Below, one piece after another: positions 22,562 to 35,065 of a DNA stretch of 64,000 nucleotides; the first letter of the stretch is position 1; the number at the start of each line of letters is the position of its first letter. Made by a program: the position numbers and the translations under genes. The notes below the pieces were generated by a model. That model was not told where the DNA came from. It searched no databases and saw only the letters and a list, made by a program, of their open reading frames with translations. The DNA is taken from contig SSNP01000139.1 in the NCBI GenBank assembly GCA_006937955.1, positions 559,188-623,187 of the forward strand. Reading direction: 5' to 3'. Source of the DNA: Pachypanchax playfairii (Eukaryota; Chordata; Actinopteri; Cyprinodontiformes; Aplocheilidae).

Positions 22562-22984
22562 TTAAAATATAGATCAAAGGATAAAAGTCTTGCAACATTA
22601 TGTTTAATAAAAAAATACGAGATTTAATCAAAAAATAACTTGTGCAGTTTTCCCACTCAGCATAATATGCTGTTCATCAAATACTTCAACATATGGTGGC
22701 CTAGGCAGTGGTTCCTCTCTCCAGGCAGCTGTGGGTGGAGTTCACTGATGGTGCAGTTCACCTGGGCAGGTCGCAATTATCAGCTCTACTTCAGTCCAGC
22801 AGGATCTTATTAGAACTCTCTTGCTCCTCTTCTCTCCCCTTGTTGGTAACCCATCGAACCACTCAGCATTTAATTTGTACTTGTTTCACTCATTTCAATT
22901 TGGCATGCCAACTGACTTCACTGCTTTCATTAAAACTATTTCCACAAAGCACAATGTGTGACCTGTGTATTTTGATACAACTCT

Positions 22985-23105
22985 GAGCCAGATTATCACA
23001 AGTTCAACTTCAAGTTTATTTTTAAAGCACATTTAGGAACAACTGCCCAAGGCAAAAGTGCTGTACATTAGATGATAGGGAAGCAGAAGAAAAATAATAA
23101 AAACA
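22985..23105 (-). repeat. LINE-type 3' tail fragment, reversed
   Basis: On the minus strand it reads ...TGTGCTTTAAAAATAAACTTG and ends in repeated AACTTGAAGTTGAACTT-like units, as in 3' tails of fish non-LTR elements. Only about 100 bases remain. Confidence 0.45.
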
Positions 23106-23203
23106 ACTAAGAGCATAAAACAGTTACAGTTTTGCCTACAAATAAGATATCTTCAAATATTGACATAAATAAAAGAATGAAATTACTCTCATGTCAAAGT
23201 TAA

Positions 23204-23276
23204 AGAGGCCCTTCCATTAAAAATGGTTTTTCTGAGGTTTCTGTTGAATATTTTAGCTCCACAGGTGTTCTTACCT
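23204..23276. mobile_element. Isolated terminal repeat of the element A/E family
   Basis: TTAA at 23200-23203 is followed by AGAGGCCCTTCCATTAA and then TTTCTGAGGTTTCTGTTGAA, nearly identical to the first 73 bases of the element at 30584. The copy stops abruptly and is fused to the palindromic-element fragment that follows. Confidence 0.8.
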
Positions 23277-23755
23277 TAACCGCTGGTTAATCTCAATATT
23301 ATTACGTTTCTTCCATTATTTTTAATATTGTAATATTATGTTTCAGAATGTTGATTTTAGACTTCAAAACGTGGCATAATTTTACTGCTTTAGTGGAACG
23401 ACTTCATAAGGTACAAACATGGACCTGGACTACAGGGTACACCCCTAGCGACAATAATTTGTACCCTTCTTGTCACTGGGGGTGTACCCTGTAGTCCAGG
23501 TCCACTAAAACCAACATGTAATCCATAATATTGAAAATGATGGATGAAACTTAATAAAATGGAGATTAACCAGCCTTGTCCAGGGTTGCAGGTGCAGTTG
23601 AAATGGTACAAATTTGTACTTTATATCAATTTGAACCCTCAGAGGGCATTTCTGACCTTTTAAAGACCAATATTGTACTTTTGAGGGAACATTTTAAAAC
23701 AATTTACCTATAGGTACAAAACTGTTATTGTCTCGTACCTCTATTTCTGAGAGTG
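23277..23755. mobile_element. Truncated copy of the 629-bp palindromic MITE
   Basis: Matches 11420-11895 with small differences, including both central GGTGTACCC arms and the right end TTTCTGAGAGTG followed by TA. About 150 bases of the left arm are missing and replaced by the element A/E terminal repeat. Confidence 0.85.
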
Positions 23756-23757
23756 TA

Positions 23758-26700
23758 CCATGATGCCAACAGTCTTTCTCCACACTACAGTAAATAACCC
23801 TGATGTTCCTCTGACCCTGTCTGGGGGTGACTCAAGAACTACGGTAATGCTCTGTCAGCTGTAAAAATAAACCTTTTAAAAATTCTCCTGTGAGTTTGTT
23901 GTGTATTTGGGCCCAAATATAAAATTCCATACCCAAAGATCTTAGCCAAGTTTTGCACCAAGACCTTCTTATTGAGTGAAAACAGAGATGACCAACTGTT
24001 CCACCGTGCAGCCATCCACTACCTTGTGATTTTTAACTTTTTTGAATGTGACATCCTAAGCTCTTTTGACAGGTTGTTCTAAAGAAGTCCAACTGAGTGT
24101 AGATTAGCTAACATCAATCCAAGAGCTTTTGCTACCTAGAAGCGTAGTTGCTCCCAAAGCGGTTGGACCACCTATGTCTTGTTGTGCCATTACCTGCTTT
24201 AACAGCAGTGATTTGTCGGTGACTCTTGCCAGCACACTAGGATGTAGGTTTGGGAGTGAGCTCTATTAGAAAGTCATTAAAGCTTAGAGAAAGCATGGTG
24301 GGCTCAGTCCTCTTGGCTAGAGGCGCCTCTGGAAATTACTCCATCCATCATAATTACACCAACCAGACACTGGCTTGCAGAGGCCAAGGGACACAGATCC
24401 CTCAATGACCTCACTGAACCACTGTGAGGATAAAAATAAAAAAATATTAAAGGAATAAATTGGTGAAGAGTTTGAAGGTGTTAACAATAAAACTTGCAAG
24501 GCAGATTGAAAAAAGACACAAAGAGTTACGTATTAGTAGGAAAGACGAAGTAAAAGAAACATCTGGAAAAGAAGAAGGCTTTAAAGAATAAAAAAGTGAA
24601 GAAAGACAATAAGACCTTGTTTGAGTGCAGTTTAACGGTGAAAAAAGGTCTGCTGTCACAAGAGAAAAGATTTTTAAAAAAGAAGGCCCATTTTCTCAGT
24701 ATCTAACAGCGGGTTCTGCTACTGTAAATCAGTTAGTGCACAGGGGATAGCAAGTGGTTTTTGGTAATTTTGAAGCCAGAGGCAAACAGTGCAGCCGGAA
24801 ATTAGGTTGGATTTAGAGAAACACATTATCTATGGGTCTAGGTTCACTCATGACCAGTCAAATATGTTTTCTTCCTTCAAAACTTTGAAAATTGCATGAG
24901 GTTATAGTCCATAGGATCACAAGAGCCTCTCTTGAAAGGAAACTAACATCCTTGTGTAGGAAGTGTGGAATCGCCAGAGGTAAATATATTGTATCTTAAA
25001 TAAACTATTGAAGGTGTCTATTAGATTTGATGCTATAGTTGTAAGGAGACAGTCACTCGGCTCAGGAAATTATATTAGAAAGAGGCTAATAAAGGTTGAC
25101 AACAAATCACAATATTTGCTCATGGTCTACAGACTACAGTCTGACTTGATACGCTTTAAGAATAAACTTGATGACCTTTGACTCCTTTATGAGCACAACA
25201 CAGATAAACTTATGCATATTAAAGACAAGAGAAAAATCATGTACCTTTGGAGTAAGAGCTTAAATACAAGAGCTTTGATAAACCTTAGACACTTTAACAA
25301 AATAAAAGTTGTTTCCTTTTGTGAGCATTTAAGTAATAAATGATCAAACTTTATTTATAACATATTGTTCCTGCAGGATCCTGATGGAGGCTGATGTTTA
25401 TCTCCAGCAGCATAAAGAAGAAGAATCCAATGTTTATGTTTGTTTGTTTTATAAACATAAAGGTGGAACTTCATTCTTTAACTGTAAGTGGGTGACTCAT
25501 TGTATAAACTGTTTTAATTTTAAGGGTCAAAGGGATTTTGTGGCTCTTTAAAAATTACTTGGCAAAATAAAACTGATTTTGATTAAAATGATTATGAATG
25601 ATGAGAAAATGTCTTTGTCATAAAGGTTTGAGACCCCTGTGTTAGATGGATAGAAGTTTGATTTAACAATGTTTTGACATGTTACGGTATATTTTTTAAT
25701 GAAAATTCTAGGCTGATAGGCTTCATAGCTCTGCAGCAAATGTTCTAGGAAATCAATGTCATATAAAGAAAAGTGTCATCAAATTGCGATTGCTGTGATT
25801 TAGGAGACAACAACAGCAAACCATAATTTACAAATAATGAAATGTGATTTAGATGGTTTGAGACGTCCATCTAAACTGTAAAAAAGTGTAACACAAGATT
25901 ATGAAGTCAGAGAGATTGGTGCATCGTTTGGTTGGGTCTGGATCAGTGATGCCACTCACAGGTAAATGTTGCAGGGAGAGGGTACAGAGCTCAGTAGTGA
26001 GAGGGCGCACACTTGGTAATTAAACGTAGGAAGCAAAAAACTGAGAGGGAGGTTTCCAAAAGTGAGAGAAAAATTTGGAAAATTGAGAAAAAAAAATCAC
26101 TGTATGTCCTTCTTGCAACATTTTTATTTCCACAATATTTTACCCTCTGTCCAAACTGTTTTCACACTCGCTCTGTTGCAAATTCCGCTTTCATAATAAA
26201 GAAATTGGTCTGATGCCATACTGTATCTTCTGCTTCCCTGCTGTCAGTCCTTCACTGGCTGAGCATGGCTGAGGGCTGCGCGCTGCCTCCAGGGGTTTTA
26301 GAGGGTGCTGCCAGCTAGCCTGGTGAGGATGTGATTTGCCTCAGTGTAGTATGGGGCCCATACTATGGGCTGTGTGTGGACCAGGTTGGTGTTGTGGCAC
26401 CACAGGCTCCTAGCTGGCAGCTCGGGATCTTGAATGGCTTGGACTTCCCATTGCCTTGGGGGTTAGTGTCATGGTGACTGGGGGCTCCAGCGCCCTCTTC
26501 TTTCCTGGCCTGGTCTCTGGGGGATCCAGTCATCCTCTGGGCCTGATGACGACCTAAGGTCCAACCTAGATCGAAGGTTTAAGGAACAAACTGCTTCACT
26601 CCTGTTTTTTCCTCTTTTCAGCCACAAGTTTTGCCCCATAATTTTCTTTAAACCACGCTTTATTTACCTTATCCTAAAGTTGGAAGACAACTATCAACTA

Positions 26701-27417
26701 TTTATTTCTTTTTGAGAAAGTTTGTTTTACACATTTTCAGGATCAATCAGTGAAAAGTAATTTTTCTTTCGGACTTTGTGTGGCTCAGTCTCTGAAAGCA
26801 CCAGTGCAACAAACCTGGTGATTTAAGAACTACTGGCATTTTGACAAAGACCGATCCACTATCCCCAAGCAGGAATGATCCAGGCCCAAACTGAGGCAGA
26901 CGCCCACTTGAGCTGGTCTCATCGAGGTTTCGTCTGCAGAAGGAATCACCTGGAGCTAAAACCCATTTTAAAGCTCATCTCAAGCTCATGAGCTGCATCC
27001 AAAGTGGACTGCCAATCCCAGGATATGGTCAGGATCTGTTTGCTGTGGCTATGGTTTTATTCATATTTTGATATGCTTTGATAATTCTGAGCCTCAAAAA
27101 GATTCATAATTGCAGCAGTATGTCCATCTTCAACATTTTTCAATTTAACTTTATCAGTTTATCAAGTAATCCTTCTCTTCTTCAGATTATAATTATGTAA
27201 CCAATATTTTTTCCTTTTTGATTTGTTTATGTGTCTTTATCCATGAATTCCCTCATCTTGCTATCAGTTGCTTTGGAATAAATCACTCGTTTCATGGACT
27301 AGTAATATTGTAAATATTTGTTAATAAATCCCCATATATATATTGAAAGTACTGTTGTCACTCAAATTACTTCCCTGTAAAATCAAGATTTTTAACTGAG
27401 ATCTAAAAATAATAGGC
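23758..27417. other. No gene seen
   Basis: Largely AT-rich unique sequence. Bases 26240-26590 form a G/T-rich, GC-richer block (GGGGCCCATACTATGGGC and similar) with no open frame or recognised repeat. No host exon is apparent. Confidence 0.35.
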
Positions 27418-27421
27418 TTAA

Positions 27422-28163
27422 AGGGACTTAAGGCAAGATTTGTGAAAAACTACACATGCATTTCCAGTTTAACCTAAAACCCAAAATAACGAGGCCATCC
27501 GCATATGTCTGTTGCCTTGGACACGCTGTGTGCTACATAATGCGCTGCAGTTCGACGTCCGAATTTCCCGCGCAGTTGTAGGGATGTGACGTAAATTGAC
27601 GCTGCATGCGCGTTGCCGACAGCTCTTGAACAGGAAGTACATGGCCGCCGTGGACTTGGATTCAAACACTGAAGGTATACTTATGGATGTTTCTGCAGCC
27701 AGCAAACGACCTGCATCCACTCTCACCCCCCAAAAAAGTGGCACCACGAAGAAAAAAAGACTTTATCAGCGGCATCTCGTGAGTCTAAAAAAAAATATGA
27801 CCGAAGCCGGGCAGGCACCCGCATAAATATTGGATATGCGTTCGGTTCATGGAGGGAACTTCAGCTGCATTTGGGAGTGAAACGGATGCTGACATGGCTC
27901 ATTTCCTTGTGACCAGGTGAGAAAACATTATAGGTCGTGTTTAGAGCCTGATACAGTATGAAAATGATGAGATCAAATCAAATAACAGAGTGGAGAGACC
28001 TGACGTGAAGTATGTTAGCCTCCCCGGTGCAGTGCTGTGAAGACGAACAGTCTGTAAAGTGTCTGTGCGCGCTCCCGTGCCGGCTTGGCTGGTGGCTGCA
28101 GTTAGCCACAGCGCCTGTCGCGGCAGCACTGAGTCAGATTTTGTAAAGCTGCCTTAAGTCCCT
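27422..28163. mobile_element. TTAA-flanked element D
   Basis: Ends AGGGACTTAAGGCA are perfectly inverted over 14 bases, with TTAA at 27418-27421 and 28164-28167. It is 742 bp long. It encodes the basic RINIG-AF-WREL exon on the plus strand (27640-27895). The termini differ from those of elements H, I and J, which carry the same motif. Confidence 0.85.
27640..27895 (+). pseudogene. First exon with the RINIG-AF-WREL motif (element D)
   Basis: An ATG at 27640 opens MAAVDLDSNTEGILMDVSAA in one frame. Around the A-rich run near 27750 the family sequence continues in another frame, KKKTLSAASRESKKKYDRSR, and then AGTRINIGYAFGSWRELQL, until TGA at about 27893-27895. The basic region followed by R-I-N-I-G-x-A-F-x-x-W-R-E-L is shared with three other TTAA elements here. 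It may be DNA-binding because it is lysine- and arginine-rich, but that is inference. A frameshift and the early stop make this copy non-functional. Confidence 0.6.
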
Positions 28164-28167
28164 TTAA

Positions 28168-29499
28168 ACTTGAGCTAAAGCAATTCTTACTAATTTCCTC
28201 ATTTCTGTAATTATGCCAAAGTAAATGCTACACTAATGAGAAACAAGTAAGGCTGCCGTTGACACATGACAGTCAACCCTCATTGGATTTCTAGTCAAAA
28301 GACACACATAATAATAATTATTATTAATAGACTACACTATTTAACAATTTAAAAATAATTAAAATTGTGCTTCACAATAAAAAACGATTTCCAAAATCTA
28401 TTGGTGTCAAATTCAAAAACAACGGTACATTTGTCATGATATGAAAACTGCATCAGAAGCCATTCATCAACAGTGAAAACAGAAATTAGTAAAGTGAATA
28501 TAAATTCTACTTTCTTACTTGCTGTTTCTACAATCACCAGCATTTTCCTTAGTATTCTGAGAGGCTTGCAGAGTTTCTGTATGCAGGTTCCACAGGACAT
28601 AGTTACCTGCATCTCTGTCTGGATGGATCTAACTCCTTCATCTCTCTGTGCATTAGAAGCTCTGAGTTGAGCCAGTGCTGCTAGTACGATGGGGGAACAT
28701 GAGCCCAGAGACAAGCTGTGAAAGGGACTGGGGGTTATTAATGATGTTGGGATTTGTGACATTTAAGTTGTCATTCTTCTGGTGTTTCGTTTCAATTTAT
28801 ATTTCTCAGTTCAGGGTATTTTGGTTTTCTTGCATCTTTGTCATTTTCATTGTTAAGACTTTTCTTGTAACTCTGTTTTTTTAAAACTTTAATCCATCTG
28901 TCTTGGTACTTTGTATCGACATTCGTAGTACTAGTCCTGCTTGCAATTGGATCCCCTCAACTTTGACTATAAATGATCGCTGGAACTCAACCAAATGACA
29001 AAACAAGGGAACAAATAGCATGTGAAATGCACACCTGTCTGCTACAATGACATATGCCACACTGGAAGAGGTGAGAATACTTGAAAACTAAGATGAGCAG
29101 CTACAGGAAATCATATAAAAAGATGACAAGATATCACAGAGGCCAAGAAGATGGTATCCTCTTTTTAGATTTGTTATTGTTCCCTAATCATAAAAGAGTA
29201 GAGGGAACAATAAAGAGACCAAACGGAAGAGGAGGTGTAAACACTGCATATGAGCAGACCTGCAGAGCTGGAGGTGGTGTGTTTGTAGAGAAAGAATTTA
29301 GAACACTAGAGAGAAAAAAGAAGGGGGGTGCAGAATACTGACGAAAGAGGAGATGTATAATACTGTAGCAGAGCGGGAGTAGGTGGAGGAAGAGAGCTGC
29401 AGAGGAGGATCTGCTCAGCTGTGTTTGAGTCAAAAATATAGTCACATCTGCTGGGTCTGATAAAAAAGGGGGTAGAAGGATAGACAGAGAAAGAAAAGA
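28168..29499. other. No gene seen; purine-rich tract
   Basis: 28168-29040 is AT-rich with chance frames. From about 29080 to 29400 the plus strand is strongly purine-rich (GAGAAAAAAGAAGGGGGGTG and similar) with little repetition. No repeat family is recognised. Confidence 0.4.
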
Positions 29500-29940
29500 G
29501 ATGCTAACCGATATTTCTATCACGATGCAGTGTCAGTGGTCAGTGTGTGAGGTTTCCTGTTGCTTAGTTACTGTATTGCAACAGCAGCGCCCGCCAGTCT
29601 CTATGCATGTGTCATCCTCCCAGTGGTGGGTGTCTGCACGATTCTCCCACTGCCGCCGCCATGTCTGCTGCCTTGAAACTATAATGCTGTTAACAAGAAT
29701 CAGTCTTCTGACAGAAAGCTTTCACCCCCAGCAGGTCCAATGTGTAGGTGCCTCACCTATCTTACTATATATTCTCCTCTTAACTGTTGGTACCCTGGAG
29801 GGAATGGCAGGGCGGAGGATCCAGCATGCTCCCTGTGTGTTGGTCCAAGTGCCCTGTAACAACCCCGCCCATCAATCACCATTGGCTGACAGCCACAGAC
29901 TGGGCTCACGCCCTAAGGAAACATGAATCGCCTTTAGGAT
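29500..29940. promoter_or_regulatory. Candidate conserved non-coding element 2
   Basis: Balanced composition and no repeats. It contains TTGCTTAGTTACTGTATTGC, ATGCATGTGTCATCC and CCGCCCATCAATCACCATTG, words that recall RFX/X-box-like, POU-like and PBX/HOX-like sites. A plus-strand frame of 141 codons crosses it but resembles no protein. Function is inferred only from texture. Confidence 0.25.
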
Positions 29941-30579
29941 GACGGATGAGAATGAAACTGGTTAGACATAAAGGCTGGGACTCCATAGAATGTAAAGATT
30001 CATTGTGGTATATGAGGAGAGCAGAAAAAAAAACCAAGTCAGAAGTAACTAAAGAACAAATTAAATCTTATTCCAAAAATTCTAAGTGAAATATGGCTTT
30101 GGGTGTGACGACTCACTTGCCCCATGGGATTAAGTCTGCATTTAATTATTCTCCTTGTTCGAGTGAAACAAGTCTCACATAACTGAATCTCTGGAGATAA
30201 ACCCCAACAGGGAAAATGAAAATCGTGTCAGGTTTATTTCACTTTTAAAATAGAAAAAGGATAAATACATAAGTCAAATAATAAGAAGAAATGGCCAGGT
30301 GAACATGTCTGAGTATACATAGTAAAAAATTTAAAGGTGATGTGTCTCATGAGATCAAACTGGGAATGTTTCTGTTGTTTAATATCCAACATGGTGCTCA
30401 TAACATAGCAGCCATTACCACTAAAGAAATTCACCATCAACTGTGATGAAACAGGTGTTAAAAAAACCAAAGCTGTTCCTACCGAAAGACCCACACAGAA
30501 AAAGATTACTGTAGCCTACATGTACATTTAGAAAAACTTTAAAGAAAGTATATGTATGTTTTCACTGTCTTCCAATTTT
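29941..30579. other. No gene seen
   Basis: AT-rich spacer between the candidate regulatory block and the foldback element. Nothing recognised. Confidence 0.4.
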
Positions 30580-30583
30580 TTAA

Positions 30584-31596
30584 AGAGGCCCTTCCATTAA
30601 CAACATTTTTTCTGAGGTTTCTGTTGAATATTTTAGCTCCACAGGTGTTCTTACCTTCATAGTGGGTGTGAAAACAGGTCAACAACCTCTCTTTCAGTTT
30701 TTATCTCTCAAACTACGCAGGTGGCGATAAAACCCGAGTTCTCCCGAGTTCAAACGGCCGGTACTTGTTATGTCACAACTCCTTTATTTGTTAGTATTCA
30801 GCAGCTCCCGCAACTGAAACCACGCCTAGCATGCTGCTGCTGCAAGCTGTACCATAAAGACGTAGCAAACAGGAAGAGACTACGTGTGCTGTTGCCATGT
30901 GCAATGGGGCAGGAAACAGTATACCTTGCCTTCATAGGCTAGCTTGTTAGCCAATCTGAGTCCAGCAAATTTGAATAATGAATATGACAAGCTGCTGCTG
31001 AAGCCTGACAGATCCAGCCGAATTTTGTGGCCATTTTATGACTTTGTGTAGTCGTAACCAGTAATATGAAACATTTTCTAAAAATCGTTAGGAAACACTG
31101 ATTAACAGACCTTTCAATCTGTCCGCGTTAAAATTCAGGTGGTTCCGGCTCCTTCTGTCAGGCTGCTTTGTCAGGCCTGGCAGCAGCTCATTCATATTCA
31201 TTATTTGAATTTGCTGGACTCAGATTGGCTAACAAACTAGCCTATGAGAGCAAGGTATACTGTTTCCTGCCCCGCTGTGCATGGCAAAGTCAGATGTCGT
31301 GTCTTCCTTTTTGCTACGTCTTATGCTACAGTTTTTTAGCCAGCAGCATGCTAGGCGTGGTTTCAACTGCAGGAGCTGTCGAATACTAACAGACAAAGGA
31401 GTTGTGATGAAACAGATACAGGCTGTTTAGACTCGGAAGAACTCGGGTTTTATCGCCACCTGCGTAGTTTGAGAGATAAAAACTGAAAGAGAAGTTGTTG
31501 ACCTGTTTTCACACCCACTATGAAGGTAAGAACACCTGTGGAGCTAAAATATTCAACAGAAACCTCAGAAAAACTGTTTTTAATGGAAGGGCCTCG
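30584..31596. mobile_element. 1,013-bp foldback element flanked by TTAA (element E)
   Basis: TTAA at 30580-30583 and 31597-31600 flank arms beginning AGAGGCCCTTCCATTAA. Each arm of about 430 bases runs through the same blocks: CTCCACAGGTGTTCTTACC, the CAACTCCTTT block, GCCTAGCATGCTGCTG and GGCAGGAAACAGTATACC. They meet around 31010-31160. The middle corresponds to the right end of element A. The copy thus looks like two inverted partial copies of that family joined tail to tail. The coding interior of A is absent. Confidence 0.85.
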
Positions 31597-31600
31597 TTAA

Positions 31601-32653
31601 AAAGAAGGCCATAGAGTTCCAGCATGTGTGGGTTACTGATGCAAAGGCTCTGTCATCTTTACTTGTCCACCTTGTTGTAGGAACAGCGAGCAAACCCTGA
31701 TCAGATGACCTGAAAGTTCTGGTGGTGAAACACTTCTTAAGAGGATCAGTGACGGAAGAGTGTCACCATGAATAGTCCCAAAAGTAAAAACCAGAACTCT
31801 GGATAGAAACCTGTATTTAAAAGATTGCCAGTGTAGTGAGATCAATAGAGATGTTACATGGGAACTTTTTGGAGTCTTGTTGAGAGTTTAGCAGCTGCAA
31901 TTTGGAACAGCTGCAGAGAATCCAAAAAAGATTTCCTCAGGCAAGTAAAATAGAACAAGCAATAAAAATGACAATAAAAAAGAAGCAATAAAAGTGTGAA
32001 AAATATTTTTAGTCCAGTTCTATTTTATATTTATTTTTTTGTGTGGTTTAACTGTAGTGCTGATGCGATGTTTCCTCATGGCGCTCTGTACACATTCTGT
32101 CACTCCTCTGATGAATGACAGGGTTTTGAGTTCATCTGTTTATCTTCTGACTTTTCTTTTTGCTTTGTTTTTTTTATCTCTTGGTTCTTTTCTTTTCTAT
32201 GGCACATTTAGGAAACTGGCAATGTGTGTGCTTGTGTTAGTGCTGTGTTCTTCTTCCTCTAGTCCTCCTCTTTGGTAATGGTGTTGAGATTATGAGGAAG
32301 CTTTTGAGAAAATTGTGCCAAAGCATTTCACCATCTGGAGAGATTGGAAAAAAATATAGGCTATGAATTAGCCTGAAATGAGTTGCCATGGAAACAAATT
32401 ACTCTGGATTAAAGATTGTTTTCTATAACATTTTCTGACTTAAATCATAAACTGACAGATTTATGGGTTCTATTTAATTCCGCTCCCATGTTATACATAG
32501 AGTTGCCATTCTTGAAACCAAAGAACTGAATACCTCAAGATCATCTTAAATGTTCCTTTATATAAATGTTTTTATTTTTATTGAAAACTTTGAATAGTCA
32601 TACTTATAAGTCCTTGATGTGCAAAATATGTTTAATTACACCTGTGTTTTATG
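31601..32653. other. No gene seen
   Basis: AT-rich unique sequence with T-rich stretches near 32020-32180. Nothing recognised. Confidence 0.4.
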
Positions 32654-33418
32654 CAGTTATCCCTCACTGCTTTGCGGTTCGACTTTCACGGATTCACCAC
32701 TTTGCGGATTGTTTAAAAATGTTCATCCAAAAATAAAAATCTAAAACGCTGTGCTTTTGGCTGTTCGTTTACCTCCCCACACTTTTTCCACGGTCGGTTG
32801 ATGACCCAGCGCCTTTAACTGAAGACAAGGCACCTCCCGAAGCTCTCTTTAATACCTTGTCAGTTACATTGTTACCTTCATCGCACTGCATAGGTCTTTC
32901 ATTATCAGTGAACCAATGCAACGCTATAGTCATCACTGCACGCCAAAGCGCCGTGGAGCGAGCAGTTTTTCCCCTGTTGATAGACGCGTCTTTCTCCACG
33001 CCGGTCCACAAGCGCTTCTGCTCCTCTGTTTATTGAGAGCCATTTTTTCACCGTGGATAAGTAAATAACATTATTAAATAATTGAAGAGAACTTGTTTTA
33101 ATTACTCCTGCTTCACCGGTCATATCAAATTGACAATGACTCTCTCTCACTCAAACACCCCTACCCCCCACCCCCCTCAACGTAGTCAGCACGTTGTGCT
33201 CCATGTGTGTTGCTGCATATTTATTTTCATTTCTATAGTCTGTTTCATCTCTAGGGATACAGAAATCTGATCGCATTTGTATTTTATTTTGAAGAATCGC
33301 TTTTATTTTCAAAATTGACCGGATTTTCTCGTGTGTCTTGGTGTGTCCCTACTTCGCGAATTTCCACCTATCACGGGGGTTCTGGAACCAATTAACTGCG
33401 ATAAGTGAGGGATCACTG
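32654..33418. mobile_element. Pogo/Tigger-like non-autonomous element
   Basis: The left end CAGTTATCCCTCAC and right end GTGAGGGATCACTG are inverted with one mismatch. TA follows on the right, and the left flank is TG, probably a mutated TA. Sub-terminal GCTTTGCGGTT and GGGGGTTCTGGAACC are typical of pogo-type elements. No transposase frame is left. A C-rich run lies at about 33163-33178. Confidence 0.75.
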
Positions 33419-33420
33419 TA

Positions 33421-34836
33421 TGTTTTCTGCCAAGATCCTCCAGTCAAGAATGCTGCAATACTGTGGACTCATGGAAATGTTGATGGTTTCATTTTTTTAT
33501 TTTAACCAAGAAGTTTTAATTTTTGGTCATAATTGAATCACTCAGGTTAGCAGACCTTGTAAATATTCCTGTCAATATGGACCATGTACATGCTATGGGT
33601 AAAAATCACCTTTGTTTCTTTGTTTTTCAAAATTGCTTCTACAACCAGTGGTCCCCAAAACATATGGTAACTTATTGTTTGATATCACTTCATTTCTGGA
33701 CAAGAGAACACGTACCTGGATAAACTTTAAATTTAATCTTCCTAAAATTCTTTGCATAAGGTTTAGACAAAAAAAAAATCATAAAACATGAGACCTGACC
33801 CACTACTCCTGTCACTCTGTGTGCTTTCTACTTTGATCATTGAGGGAGAAAATTGGTTATTTTTTCTCTTGTCATTTCTTTTTCTAAAATGGGTGCTGTC
33901 AAAGACTGATCATCAGCCCTAGCTTATAATCTAATACCACAGGGAGTTACATTAATAATGTCTCCCATTTTTTCAGCCACAAAGTATTTGTCTTCTATTA
34001 AGATGGTAACTCCATACTTTAACTTTTGCTTTTTTGTGTTTTTAATTTTCCTTTCTTTAAAATTTGCACTAAACAAACACTATTTTTCTTTTTGGACAAG
34101 TTGGGGCTTGTGGAACCAAGTGACTTTTTAATTTAACCTTCTCTCCTTGAATGCAATTGTTGTTCTTTTGGCCTCAGTTTTGTAAGAGTTTTTTAACTAA
34201 CCAGTTTCAAGAACTGAGGTGATTTTAATTAACAGTTTTCTCTGAATCCTATCAACTACTACTGCCTTTAGTAACCACTGACCAACCTGTCTAGCAAGCC
34301 CCTCATTTATCCAAACCTAACCAAGGCAAACCTGCCCACCTGGAATCATTCTTTCATAACTCATTTCATGACCCTTTTTGTATTCTATAAAAATCTGTAA
34401 TAAACATCCATTTATATCTAACCATTAAACTGCAAAATTTATAACAGCTTAATCCTCTGAATAAAACACATGATTAACAGGCCTTTAAATTTACTTTTTA
34501 CTTTCTACCACTACCAGTTGATAGCAATGTAAATCTTTTTTTTTTTTAAACACATTTATGTGTGGCCATGCGTAAAACAGAGTAGGAAAGAAGGTACAAA
34601 TCTAAGTCAATGATGGTCATTATCTTCGTGAATTTGAAAGAGAGTGTTTCAGAGAGATTAAAAGAAAATTGACAACATTACTTTAAAATGTTTCACGAAC
34701 ATGTGGTAAGACACATGCTGATAAAGACTTGGAGGGGGAAGACTTCATTTTTCTGAAGCTGATGATTCCTCCTGAGAGGCAGAACAGAGTGACACTTCTG
34801 CTGCCAGTGGAGGGAGCTATTATATAAGAGAGCTTG
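33421..34836. other. No gene seen
   Basis: T- and A-rich sequence, including a T-run at 34538-34547. Only short chance frames are present. Confidence 0.4.
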
Positions 34837-34844
34837 ATCTAGAG

Positions 34845-35057
34845 CAGGGGTGTCAAACTCCAGGCCTCGAGGGCCACTATCCTGCATGTTTTAGATGTTT
34901 CCCTGTTTCAACACACCTGATTCAAATCCTCTGTATTTCAACAAGTCCTTCAGAAGCCTGTTAACGACTTGTTCATTTGAATCAGGTGTGTTGAAACAGG
35001 GAAACATCTAAAACATGCAGGATAGTGGCCCTCGAGGCCTGGAGTTTGACACCCCTG
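34845..35057. mobile_element. 213-bp hAT MITE with perfect 8-bp duplication
   Basis: Ends CAGGGGTGTCAAACTC are inverted, and the arms match over most of their length. The 8-bp target duplication ATCTAGAG occurs exactly at 34837-34844 and 35058-35065. The CAGGGGTGTCAAA terminus and 8-bp duplication are diagnostic of hAT (Charlie-type) elements. No coding capacity. Confidence 0.92.
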
Positions 35058-35065
35058 ATCTAGAG

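Noticed and set aside
11539..23611. Two similar 73-residue minus-strand frames (11539-11760 and 23390-23611) that look like a conserved protein pair
   Set aside because: Both lie in copies of the same palindromic MITE. The similarity is at DNA level, and the element has no coding role.
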